The notes beneath the pieces were generated by a model, which made no database searches, was not told the origin of the DNA, and saw only the letters and a program-made list of their open reading frames with translations. Source: an uncultured Eisenbergiella sp. (lineage in GTDB: Bacteria > Bacillota > Clostridia > Lachnospirales > Lachnospiraceae). Taken from it: a DNA stretch of 64,000 bases. Position 1 is the first letter of the stretch; each line of letters starts with the position of its first letter. Below are positions 27,069-35,266 of the stretch, one piece after another. The stretch is taken from NCBI GenBank assembly GCA_947626995.1, contig CANQUI010000001.1, forward strand, positions 59,234 through 123,233. The letters are read 5' to 3'. The translations under genes were made by a program, and so were the position numbers.

Positions 27069-28076
27069 ATGGCAAGAAGAACGTTATACGGAACCGTCAT
27101 CGTGACGTATCGCTGCAATGCGCGCTGTAATATGTGCGACTGTTTTAAGGATCCTTCCCGGCCGGAAGAGGAGATCACGTTAGAGGAGATCAAAAAACTG
27201 CCGGAGATGGCCTTTACCAATATCACGGGAGGAGAGCCGTTCATCCGGCGGGACATCCCGGACATCGTGAGGGAACTTTATAAAAAATCGGACCGGATCG
27301 TGATCTCCACCAACGGATATTTTACGGACCGGATCATCGCGCTGTGCAAAGAGTTCCCGCAGGTGGGCATCCGGATCAGCATCGAGGGCCTGCAGGAGAC
27401 CAACGATAAGATCCGCGGGATCCCGGACGGCTTTCAAAGAGGATATCAGACGTTAAAGACGCTGGTGGAAATGGGACACCCGGACGTGGGCTTTGGGATG
27501 ACCGTACAGGACATGAACTGCGAGGATCTGGTGCCGCTGTATCATATCGCCAACGACATGGGGATGGAATTTGCCACGGCCGCGCTGCATAATTCGTTCT
27601 ATTTTCGAAAGACGGACAATCGCATCGAAAACAAAAGGAAGGTGGCCGAAAATTTTGAGAAACTGATCAACGAGCTGCTGGCCAGTTCTTCCCCCAAAAA
27701 GTGGTTCCGCGCCTACTTTAATCACGGACTGATCAATTATATTTACGGGAACAAACGGCTGCTTCCCTGCGATATGTCCCAAAACGCCTTTTTTATCGAT
27801 CCGTTCTGCGACGTGATTCCCTGCAACGGCATGGAGAAAAAAGCGGTTATGGGCAATCTGCGCAGGCAAAGCTGGGAGGAGCTGTGGAATTCCAGGCAGG
27901 CGCAAAAGGTGCGCGAATGTACCAAAAACTGCGACCGGAACTGCTGGATGATCGGCAGCGTGTCCCCGGCCATGCACAAGTATATCTGGGTGCCGGGCTG
28001 GTGGGTGATCCGGCATAAGTTTTTCAAGGGAGGGAAATATTCATTAAATGAAAATGATTTCATACGGGAAAAATAA
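27069..28076 (+). CDS. radical SAM protein with C-terminal cysteine-rich (SPASM-like) region
   Basis: 335 residues from ATG 27069; the ribosome site AGGAGGG sits six bases upstream of it and directly abuts the alternative ATG 27063. C16-x3-C20-x2-C23 (RCNARCNMC) is the [4Fe-4S]/SAM triad, followed by NITGGEPFIRRDI and ISTNGYF. The C-terminal part has more Cys residues (LPCDM, FCDVIPCNG, CTKNCDRNCW), as in SPASM/Twitch proteins that hold extra Fe-S clusters. Its place between a GT4 and a GtrII-like transferase suggests sugar modification (epimerisation, dehydration or C-methyl chemistry), but peptide modification cannot be excluded. Strict anaerobiosis fits. Confidence 0.88.
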   Translation: MARRTLYGTVIVTYRCNARCNMCDCFKDPSRPEEEITLEEIKKLPEMAFTNITGGEPFIRRDIPDIVRELYKKSDRIVISTNGYFTDRIIALCKEFPQVGIRISIEGLQETNDKIRGIPDGFQRGYQTLKTLVEMGHPDVGFGMTVQDMNCEDLVPLYHIANDMGMEFATAALHNSFYFRKTDNRIENKRKVAENFEKLINELLASSSPKKWFRAYFNHGLINYIYGNKRLLPCDMSQNAFFIDPFCDVIPCNGMEKKAVMGNLRRQSWEELWNSRQAQKVRECTKNCDRNCWMIGSVSPAMHKYIWVPGWWVIRHKFFKGGKYSLNENDFIREK

Positions 28077-29689
28077 GCTCCGTCTTATGGGGGAAGAACT
28101 GGGAAGGTATCAAAAGGAATTGGGGATCCTGTTTGTCGTCGCTTTTGTCGTTTATTTTCCTTTCTGGGGAGGACAGCTGAATAATGCGGACGGTTTTTTA
28201 TATGGAGTGATCCGTCATGGACAGAATTATGGCTGGGAGGATGCGCAGGGAAGATTTTTGCTTCGCTGGCTGGATGAATGGAGGGACGGATTTATCATCC
28301 CGCCCATGATAATTGGGATCAGCATCCTCTTGCTTTTGATGTCGGCTGTGCTTATCTGGCATATTTTTTCCTGTGAAAGTACCGCAGAACGTATTCTGGT
28401 CGGGGCTTTTGTGATTTTCTCACCTTCTGTGATGAACACATTTACTTACTATTACTGTGCGGATTCCTATATGCTGTCTTATTTTCTGGCGGTACTTGCG
28501 GCGGCGTTGCTGATTCGAGGGGGGGGGTAAAATCTCGCTGGTCATCTCCGTGCTTTTGCTGATCTGCTCTATGAGCATTTATCAGGCTTATTTTGTGGTG
28601 ACGGTAATCCTGTGCCTCATATGGACGATTCGGGAGATTTTATCAAATAGATGGGAATGGAAAGCGCTGGCGGGGAGGATCCTTCGACAGGTTTTTGGAG
28701 GAATTGCCGCATGTCTTGGGTATTTATTCTTGTTGTTTTTGCTGGAACGGACAGGCTATCTTGGACTTACAAAAACCCGGGGAATGAACAGGATGTTTCA
28801 GAATATGTTTCTATGGCTGCTGCAATCCGTAAAAGACGCCTATCGTGTATTTTATGAATACTATTTTACGGATGTCCTGATCTGCAATTCCTGGAGAAGG
28901 AGAGACTTTTTTAATGCGATTGTCCTGTTGCTGATCCTTTTTTCACTGGGGATCCTTTTCAAAGAAAGGAAAACACACTCTCTTGTCAATTTGGGGCTTC
29001 TGGTCTGTCTGGTGTCGTTTTTCCCGATCTCTCTGACGCTGATCGTGATTCTCGCTCCGGGAGCGTCCGTTTATGCGGAAACGGGCATGTTGATGCTGAC
29101 GGGAATGAATTATTTCTATATTTTTTTGCTGTTGCTTATGTCCGCAATCAAAAAGAAATCAGCCGGCTTTCGGTTGATCCAAACAGCCGCCGTAGGAGTA
29201 TGTTCGGTGCTGCTTTTGATTCAGATCGTTTTTGCGGGCGTTTTTGCGAAGTCGATTCAGATGGAGCAGACAAAGGTGCAGATGTTGGCGTATCAGATAG
29301 AAAACAGGATAGAAACTCTGGACGATTATGCGTCAGGACAGACGGTGCTTGTAACGGGGAGACCACAATGGGGCAATTATCCCGCAACGCAGGATCGGAC
29401 CGGCAATATTACAAAGGGTATGATCAGCGCCTATACGCTCACTTTTGGCGCGGATGAGCAGGTGAGCGCAGGTTGGATCAGTCTGTTTGCGTATTTTTGC
29501 GGAGTACGATATGAAGAATGTAATGCGGAGGACAGAAATTGCATTTTGGCCTCCAAGGAATTCGCCCGGATGAACGATTTCCCTGCAAAGGATTCTGTGA
29601 AAAGGATAGGGAATGTAATCGTAGTCAGGCTCAGTCCTGGGGTGGATACGATCCAGCGAAAGCTGAAGGAAGCGGAAAACGGAGTATGA
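28048..29689 (+). CDS. GtrII-like membrane glucosyltransferase, split by a G9 tract (probable phase-OFF)
   Basis: Two ORFs, 28048-28530 (160 residues) and the open frame around 28550-29689, are the two halves of one protein. The first frame runs into nine G and stops at once at TAA 28528. Removing one G (G8) joins them into one 546-residue protein reading LLIRGGGKISLVISVLLL across the join. The N-terminal half (NNADGFLYGVIRHG, RFLLRWLDEWRDG, SPSVMNTFTYYYCADSYMLS) and SIYQAYFVV after the join match GtrII-type membrane glucosyltransferases, which use Und-P-sugar to modify exported glycan. ATG 28048 overlaps the radical SAM gene; AGGGAGGG lies 13 bases upstream. Slippage is the likely switch; a plain mutation or a base-calling error is the alternative. 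Confidence 0.8.
28519..28527 (+). repeat. G9 homopolymer, putative slippage (phase-variation) tract
   Basis: Nine consecutive G bases inside the coding region of the GtrII-like gene. Read in the upstream frame they give Gly-Gly-Gly followed by TAA; with eight G the gene is open to 29689. This is one of only two G runs above six that I found in the window. Confidence 0.9.
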
Positions 29690-29690
29690 C

Positions 29691-30782
29691 ATGAAGGTTC
29701 TGATGCTGGTAAACTGGAAAATGGAATATAAAGACGCTGTGCCGGAGGACAAACAGCCGCCGGATTATTATGTGAAAGGCGTTCCCTACTGGTTTTTCCG
29801 CTATTTTAAAGACACAAAGGACTGGGACGTGGACGTGGTGGACTGCCGTTCGTTCGGGGCGCTGGAGCGCCTGGAACAAGAGAAGATCCGGTTTTATATC
29901 TGGCAGACGATAAAATGCCTGCCGCGGTTGAAGCGCTATGACCTTGTCCTTTCCCACGGCATGCAAAGCGGCATCGTCCTGTGTTTGTGGCGGCGTCTGT
30001 TTGGCAAAGGAACGTACCGGCATGTGGTCTTTGATATCGGGGCGTTTAACAGCGCCCGAGAATCGGGGGGCTCCTTGCGCCTCATGCAGTTTGCGGGCAA
30101 ATCCCTGGACGGCGTGATCTACCACACCAGAGAGCAGCGGGGCTATTATGAGAGATGTCATCCGTGGCTTTTGGATAAGATCCGGTATATTCCCTTTGGG
30201 ACGGATACGGATTTTTTTACGCCGGGCGCAGAAAAGAAAGCGGAGGGAGCGCCCTATATACTTTGTCTTGGTCATAACAAGCGGGACTGGGAGACGCTGC
30301 TTGCCGCCTACGCGCTCCTGCGCAAAAGATGGGACCACATACAGCGGCTGCCCGACTTAAAGCTGATCGGAAAAGGAAAGATCGACGCTGCCATAGACGG
30401 CGTGACTGCGCTGCCGTCCGTACCGGTGCGGCGTATGATGGAAGAAATGGAAAACGCCTGTTTTTGCGTCCTGCCCCTGCAGTCCTTTCCCTACTCTTTC
30501 GGCCAGATGACGCTTTTGCAGCAGATGCTTTTCCAAAAGGCGGTGATTGCCGCGGATGTGCCTTCCCTGCGGGACTATGTGCAGGACGGACAGGACGCCC
30601 TGTTATACGAACCGCAGAACGCGGCCATGCTGGCGGAACAAATGGAACGGCTCATTCTGGATCCAACGCTGTGCCAACAGATCGGCGGCAGGGCGGCGCA
30701 ATCGGTGCGCACCAAGTGGAACGAGCGGCGGATGGCCGGGGAAATACAGGAATATCTGACGACGGTATTGCAGTCGTCGTAA
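29691..30782 (+). CDS. GT4-like glycosyltransferase
   Basis: 363 residues, starting one base after the stop of the split GtrII-like gene. GT-B layout: VLSHGMQSGIVLCLW and VVFDIGAFNSARE in the N-terminal half, ILCLGHNKRDWETLLAAYALL and FPYSFGQMTLLQQMLFQKAVI in the C-terminal half. The usual E-x7-E glutamates are replaced (SFGQMTLLQQ), a pattern of one GT4 subgroup, so the mechanism or donor contact differs from the other GT4 proteins here. It is cytoplasmic and has no membrane helix. Donor unknown. Confidence 0.8.
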   Translation: MKVLMLVNWKMEYKDAVPEDKQPPDYYVKGVPYWFFRYFKDTKDWDVDVVDCRSFGALERLEQEKIRFYIWQTIKCLPRLKRYDLVLSHGMQSGIVLCLWRRLFGKGTYRHVVFDIGAFNSARESGGSLRLMQFAGKSLDGVIYHTREQRGYYERCHPWLLDKIRYIPFGTDTDFFTPGAEKKAEGAPYILCLGHNKRDWETLLAAYALLRKRWDHIQRLPDLKLIGKGKIDAAIDGVTALPSVPVRRMMEEMENACFCVLPLQSFPYSFGQMTLLQQMLFQKAVIAADVPSLRDYVQDGQDALLYEPQNAAMLAEQMERLILDPTLCQQIGGRAAQSVRTKWNERRMAGEIQEYLTTVLQSS

Positions 30783-30812
30783 CTACCGACGGTATCGGAG
30801 GGGGAGGACAGG

Positions 30813-31850
30813 ATGGAAGACCCTATCGTAAGCGTGATCGTGCCGGTCTACAATGTGGAAAAATATCTGGAAAGATGTATCCGTTCCCTGCAGAAACAGA
30901 CGCTCAAACAGATCGAGATCCTGCTCATTGACGACGGATCCACGGACGGCAGTGGACAACTTTGCGATACGCTGGCAAAGACGGACGAGAGGATCCATGT
31001 GCGGCATAAAAAAAACGCGGGACAGGGGCTTGCCAGAAACGACGGGCTTTTCGCCGCGAAAGGCGATTATGTGCTGTTTGTGGACTCGGACGATTATATT
31101 GAACCGGATACCTGCCTTCGCCTGTCCCGGGTGATGCGGGAGCAGAAGGCGGATCTTTGCTGCTTTGGCTACCAGATCGAGACGCCGGAAGGAGAGCTGT
31201 TTTATCGGGCGCGTCTGACGGCGGACTGCTATGAGGGCGAAGCGGTGCGCAGGCGCTTTGCGCTGCATTTTTTCGGAGACGATCCAAAAGACGAAAAGCT
31301 GCGGGGCGTCTCGGCCTGCATGACCATGTTTCGCCGCAGCATCATTCAAGAGCACGGAATCCGGTTTCCCTCGGAACGGGAGTTTTTAAGCGAGGACACC
31401 ATTTTCAATCTGGATTTTTGCCTGTACGCGCAAAAAGCCGTGGTGCTGCCGTCCTATTTTTACCATTACTGCCAGAATCCGGATTCTTTTTCCCATGCGT
31501 ACCGCCCGGATCGCTTCGCGCTTACCGTGGTGCTTTGCCGGACGCTGTTTTCGTACGCTGCGCGCTACGGAGTGGAGGAAGAAACCAAAAACCGCATCCG
31601 CATGTCGCTGTGGGTCAGCCTGATGGAGTGTATCAAACAGGAGACGAAAAGGATCGGGCAGGTCCCTTTAAAGACCGTCCGGCAGAGAGTGAAAGAATTC
31701 TGCGACGATCCGTTGACTCAGGATGCGCTGAACGGATTGTCCGCCGGGGAATTTCCGGCAAAACAGAGGATGTTCCGGATGCTGCTGCGCCGCCGGATGT
31801 TTTTGGCGGTGCTGTTTGCCGCATGGCTTCGTAACCGACAGGGATTATAA
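30813..31850 (+). CDS. GT2 family glycosyltransferase
   Basis: 345 residues. VSVIVPVYNVEKYLERCIRS, LLIDDGSTDGSGQLCD, KKNAGQGLARNDGL and the DxD site LFVDSDDYI are textbook GT2. GAGGGGGAGGACAGG immediately upstream supplies a strong ribosome site. The C-terminal part has FLSEDTIFNLDFCLYAQ and a helical tail, usual for capsule GT2 proteins. It lies between a GT4 and another GT2. Sugar specificity is not deducible. Confidence 0.9.
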   Translation: MEDPIVSVIVPVYNVEKYLERCIRSLQKQTLKQIEILLIDDGSTDGSGQLCDTLAKTDERIHVRHKKNAGQGLARNDGLFAAKGDYVLFVDSDDYIEPDTCLRLSRVMREQKADLCCFGYQIETPEGELFYRARLTADCYEGEAVRRRFALHFFGDDPKDEKLRGVSACMTMFRRSIIQEHGIRFPSEREFLSEDTIFNLDFCLYAQKAVVLPSYFYHYCQNPDSFSHAYRPDRFALTVVLCRTLFSYAARYGVEEETKNRIRMSLWVSLMECIKQETKRIGQVPLKTVRQRVKEFCDDPLTQDALNGLSAGEFPAKQRMFRMLLRRRMFLAVLFAAWLRNRQGL

Positions 31851-31863
31851 GAAAGGACCGAAC

Positions 31864-32877
31864 ATGGGAAAAGAACCTTTGATCAGTGTGATCATGTCGG
31901 TTTATAACGACAGGGATTATATCCGACAGGCGCTGGACAGCCTGTTTGCCCAGACTGAACAGGACTTTGAGATCATCCTTGTGGACGACTGTTCCACGGA
32001 CGATACGGTTTCGATCATAGAGACATATCAGGACGAGCGGATCAGGCTGTACCGGAATGAAAAAAACCTCGGACTGACCCGAAACCTAAACCGAGCGTTA
32101 CAGCTGGCCCGGGGACAGTTTATCGCCCGGATGGACGGGGACGACATCTGCAGGCCCCGGCGCTTTGAAAGGCAGCTTGCCTTTCTGCGCGCCAATCCGT
32201 CGCTGATGCTGATCAGCTGCCGGACCCACATGTTTGGACAGCAGGATCTGATCTCGGATATATCCGGGAGCGGAGAAAAACTCAAGGCGATGATGCTGGT
32301 CCGTCCGGTGCTGGCCCATCCGGGCTTTATGATGCGGGCGGAGCTGATCCGCCGGGAGGGATTCTCCTATGATGAGACCTTTCGAAGCGCCCAGGATTAT
32401 GACTTCGCGGCCAGGGTAGCGCAGAAATTTCCCATCGGCGTGACGCAGGAGGTTCTGTTGGACTACCGCGTACACAAAAAGCAGGTGTCTTGTCAGGACG
32501 GCGAGAAACAGTTTTCCAACGCGGACCGGGTCAGGCAGATGCAGCTGGAGCGGCTGGGCGCAGCGCTGACTCCTTTGCAGTGGGCGGCCTATCGGGACTG
32601 GGCCGGGGAAAAAAGAAACTGCGCAAAGGACGTCTATCGGCAGGCGGCCTCCGTAATTGATACGCTGATGGCCGCCAATTCGCGGACAGGCCTTTACGAT
32701 CCGGACACGCTGGAGACGGAGCTGAAAAAACTGCTGTTTCAGTGGATGCTGCGAAGCCGCTCCTGGTCCGTCTGCCTGCAGGCCGTCACGGTATGCGGCG
32801 TTTCCGGACGGAACCTGAAGCTGCTTACGGAAAAGGCGGGGCAGATCCTGTCGCATAAGCGGAAAGGGGAAGCATAA
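31864..32877 (+). CDS. GT2 family glycosyltransferase
   Basis: 337 residues from ATG 31864, AAAGGA six bases upstream; the track start at 31816 is within the previous gene. ISVIMSVYNDRDYIRQALDS, ILVDDCSTDDTVSII, LTRNLNRALQLARGQFIARMDGDD give the full GT2 signature, with the DxD as DGDD. SAQDYDFAARVAQ is the conserved acceptor-side motif. Cytoplasmic. One base separates it from the ATP-grasp gene, so the two are coupled. Confidence 0.9.
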   Translation: MGKEPLISVIMSVYNDRDYIRQALDSLFAQTEQDFEIILVDDCSTDDTVSIIETYQDERIRLYRNEKNLGLTRNLNRALQLARGQFIARMDGDDICRPRRFERQLAFLRANPSLMLISCRTHMFGQQDLISDISGSGEKLKAMMLVRPVLAHPGFMMRAELIRREGFSYDETFRSAQDYDFAARVAQKFPIGVTQEVLLDYRVHKKQVSCQDGEKQFSNADRVRQMQLERLGAALTPLQWAAYRDWAGEKRNCAKDVYRQAASVIDTLMAANSRTGLYDPDTLETELKKLLFQWMLRSRSWSVCLQAVTVCGVSGRNLKLLTEKAGQILSHKRKGEA

Positions 32878-32878
32878 G

Positions 32879-33766
32879 ATGGAGAAGGAACCAATCTCGC
32901 TGAAACGAAGACTATATCGAAAACTCTGCCGGCTCTTTGGGAAACGGATGCCGGACCGGCTGTATCTGAAGCTGCTTTATCAGGTCCGCATGGGGAAACC
33001 CCTGCATCTGGATCCGCCGGAGGATTTTAACGAAAAGCTGCATTGGCTGAAGCTGTATGACCGAAACCCGGCCTATTCCAAAATGGCGGACAAGTACGAG
33101 GTCAGAAGCTTTGTGAAGGAAAAACTGGGAGAAGAATATCTGATCCCGCTTCTGGGCGTATGGGACGACGTGGACGAAATCGACTTTAACGCTCTGCCGG
33201 ATCAGTTTGTGCTCAAATGTACCCACGATTCCGCCAGCGTCTGTATCTGTAAGGACAAAAAGACGTTTGACCGCAGGGCGGTATCGGACCGGCTCAGACA
33301 GGCCATGGGCAGAAATTATTTTTATGCCGCCCGGGAATTCCCGTATCGGGACATAACCCCGAGAATCCTTGCGGAGACCTACATGGTGGATGAATCCGGC
33401 ACGGAGCTGAAGGATTACAAGGTATATACCTTTCACGGAGAACCCTACCTGATTCAGGTGGACTTTGACCGGTTTGAGAACCACAGGAGGAATCTCTATA
33501 CGACGGACTGGCAGTTTATTGATGAAACCATCGAATATCCCAAGGATCCTACGGTCCAAATTCCCAGGCCCCAGAGGCTTTCCGAAATGCTGGAATGTGC
33601 GAAAAAGCTGGCGGAGGGGACGCGCAGCCTGCGCACGGATTTTTACAGTATCAACGGGAAGATTTATTTTGGAGAGATCACCTTTTATCAGGAGGCCGGA
33701 TTCGCCCACTTTGAACATCAGGCTTACGCAAAGAAACTGGGAGAGATGATCCGGCTGCAGGATTGA
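32879..33766 (+). CDS. TupA-like ATP-grasp family protein
   Basis: 295 residues of the TupA-like ATP-grasp family seen in teichuronic acid and capsule clusters. Markers are FNEKLHWLKLYDR, MADKYEVRSFVKEKLG, FVLKCTHDSASVCICKDK, LKDYKVYTFHGEPYLIQVD and FYSINGKIYFGEITFY. ATP-grasp enzymes form C-N or C-O acyl bonds through an acyl phosphate, so this protein may attach an amino acid or other carboxylate to the glycan, although some members are annotated as glycosyltransferases. Last gene of this operon; a 498-base gene-free stretch follows. Family placement is solid, the reaction is inferred. Confidence 0.85.
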   Translation: MEKEPISLKRRLYRKLCRLFGKRMPDRLYLKLLYQVRMGKPLHLDPPEDFNEKLHWLKLYDRNPAYSKMADKYEVRSFVKEKLGEEYLIPLLGVWDDVDEIDFNALPDQFVLKCTHDSASVCICKDKKTFDRRAVSDRLRQAMGRNYFYAAREFPYRDITPRILAETYMVDESGTELKDYKVYTFHGEPYLIQVDFDRFENHRRNLYTTDWQFIDETIEYPKDPTVQIPRPQRLSEMLECAKKLAEGTRSLRTDFYSINGKIYFGEITFYQEAGFAHFEHQAYAKKLGEMIRLQD

Positions 33767-33837
33767 GTGCACAGAATTACAGAAATCGTTTCATGGCGAT
33801 AATTTGACGGTCATAGAGTTCTAAAGTATCGGTTTTT

Positions 33838-33990
33838 TGTTATCTTGTATTGAAAAATCATGGTTTCCTTGGTATATTTAACTATGATTTTTAAGTTGCA
33901 AAGAAGATTTCGGAATCCTTTTGCAGATAACCCTACAAATGGGATCATATTACAAAGCGGGAAAAAAATGAAGAAGAAATCGTGAATAAT
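33838..33990 (+). pseudogene. remnant 1 of a GT-C paralog promoter and leader
   Basis: This stretch of the 498-base gap (33767-34264) resembles the region ahead of the intact GT-C gene at 49794. tattgaaaaatc, then ttccttg, then tatatttaactatgattt and gaagaag occur in the same order and spacing, and a ggaaaaaaatgaagaagaaa segment matches the first codons (MEKKMRKKP). It then diverges into a frame with stops. I read it as the promoter plus a few codons left after deletion of a copy. The rest of the gap, outside the two remnants, holds no gene I can support. Confidence 0.6.
33850..33878 (+). promoter_or_regulatory. promoter, TTGAAA-17-TATATT
   Basis: TTGAAA, 17 bases, TATATT, followed by taactatgattt. 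Boxes, spacing and downstream bases are almost the same at 49703-49731 ahead of the intact GT-C paralog. It may now drive the heptose operon from about 390 bases upstream. Confidence 0.7.
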
Positions 33991-34048
33991 TTCACCAAAA
34001 TCACTTTTTTTGGGGGTTGAGAAATGTTTAGAATTTATGCAATAAGCC

Positions 34049-34077
34049 TTGAAATTAGTATTTTATTTTGGTATGTT
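34049..34077 (+). promoter_or_regulatory. promoter, TTGAAA-17-TATGTT
   Basis: Second promoter-like copy in the gap, with the same -35 and 17-base spacer as the one at 33850 and a slightly weaker -10. It is the nearest recognisable promoter to the heptose operon, about 190 bases ahead of its first ATG. Confidence 0.6.
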
Positions 34078-34235
34078 TATACCTGAACCGTACGGCTTTT
34101 TATTTTTGTGGCATGGGAAAGGGATACCATAACTAAGGTGAAGAAACGGGGATCCGATTTCTATTCGTCCTGCTTTTATTGGACGCCGGTTATTTTGTTT
34201 CGCGGACAAAACCCGACTATCTGGAATAAAAGCAC
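34049..34235 (+). pseudogene. remnant 2 of a GT-C paralog promoter and N-terminus
   Basis: A second copy. TTGAAA-17-TATGTT (34049-34077) precedes DNA that from about 34137 aligns with the N-terminal helix of the 49794 gene. The clearest stretch, tcgcggacaaaacc followed by tatctggaata, is nearly identical to the bases coding for SRTKPVYLEY there. Similarity ends at about 34235, 30 bases before the dehydratase ATG. No open frame survives. Confidence 0.65.
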
Positions 34236-34264
34236 AAAAAACAAGAGACAGGAGCAAAAGTAGA

Positions 34265-35242
34265 ATGAAAAAAGTACTCATTACAGGAATCACCGGATTC
34301 GCGGGAAGTCATTTGACAGACTATCTTTTGGAAAATACCGACTACGAGATCCATGGAATAAAACGGATGAACTCCAATCTGAGAAACATCCGTCACGTGC
34401 TGGACAGGATCAGCCTGCACGACGGGGATCTGCTGGACGAGAGCAGCCTGATCAACATCCTGCAAAACGTGCAGCCGGATCAGATCTATCATCTGGGCGC
34501 ATTGAGCTGGGTTACGCCTTCCTGGACCATGCCTGCGGTATATATGCAGACAAACGCCATTGGCACCATCAATCTGTTTGAGGCGATGCGTGTGACGGGA
34601 TGCCATGCACGGGTGCTGACCAGCGCCACGCCGGAAGAATTCGGGGATGTTCCTCCCGAGATGATCCCGATTACGGAGGAGACAAGGATTGCGCCCATCA
34701 ATCCCTATGCCGCCAGCAAGGCGGCGCAGGATATGGTCTGCATCACTTATCATGCCAGCTACGGGATGGATATTGTCAGGACCAGAGCGTTTAATCATGA
34801 AGGGCCGCGCCGGGATATCCACGGCGCCATCGCATCGTTCGCATATCAGATCGCCCGGATCGAAAACGGGCTGCAGGAGCCGGTCATCAAGGTAGGAAAC
34901 CTTGGCGCCACCCGCAATTTTACAGATGTAAGAGATACGGTCCGCGCCTACTATCTGGCGATGGAAAAGGGCGTGAGCGGTGAATTGTATGTGATCGGTA
35001 CGGATCAGATTCATACGATGAAAGAAATGCTGGATATGCTGGTGGCCTCTTCCGAGAGGGCGGCCGACATCCGGATCGAAGTGGATCCCGCCCGGGTAAG
35101 ACCGACGGAACTGATGACTTTTATCGGCGATTACAGCAAGTTCAGGTCCCTGACGGGCTGGGAGCGTCGGTACAGCCTGGAGGAGACATTAGAGAGCGTA
35201 CTGAACTATTGGCGCGATTTTGTCAAAAAAGGGATGTATTAG
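34265..35242 (+). CDS. GDP-sugar 4,6-dehydratase-like SDR (GMD family; possibly GDP-heptose)
   Basis: 325 residues. Rossmann motif TGITGFAGSHL, catalytic pair NPYAASK (Y-x3-K), and TSATPEEFGDVP where dehydratases carry the Thr-x-Glu catalytic site. RTRAFNHEGPRR and VGNLGATRNFTDVRD are typical of the GMD/RMD group. It is shorter than usual GMD (about 370) and lacks its long C-terminal part. Because the next genes make GDP-D-glycero-D-manno-heptose, GDP-heptose is a likely substrate, as for DmhA/WcbK; GDP-mannose is the alternative, which would lead to fucose or rhamnose. The start at ATG 34265 has CAGGAG upstream. First gene of the heptose module. Confidence 0.82.
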   Translation: MKKVLITGITGFAGSHLTDYLLENTDYEIHGIKRMNSNLRNIRHVLDRISLHDGDLLDESSLINILQNVQPDQIYHLGALSWVTPSWTMPAVYMQTNAIGTINLFEAMRVTGCHARVLTSATPEEFGDVPPEMIPITEETRIAPINPYAASKAAQDMVCITYHASYGMDIVRTRAFNHEGPRRDIHGAIASFAYQIARIENGLQEPVIKVGNLGATRNFTDVRDTVRAYYLAMEKGVSGELYVIGTDQIHTMKEMLDMLVASSERAADIRIEVDPARVRPTELMTFIGDYSKFRSLTGWERRYSLEETLESVLNYWRDFVKKGMY

Positions 35243-35266
35243 ACAATGGACCCGGGAGGACGGCGC

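Noticed and set aside
28550-29689. Treating the second half of the GtrII-like gene as a separate gene starting at TTG 28550
   Set aside because: No ribosome site is present and the reading frame is open back to the G9 tract with sequence that continues the transferase.
34072-34110. ccgtacgg followed by T-rich DNA near 34090 as a terminator
   Set aside because: The palindrome is only eight bases with no loop and would not form a stable hairpin.
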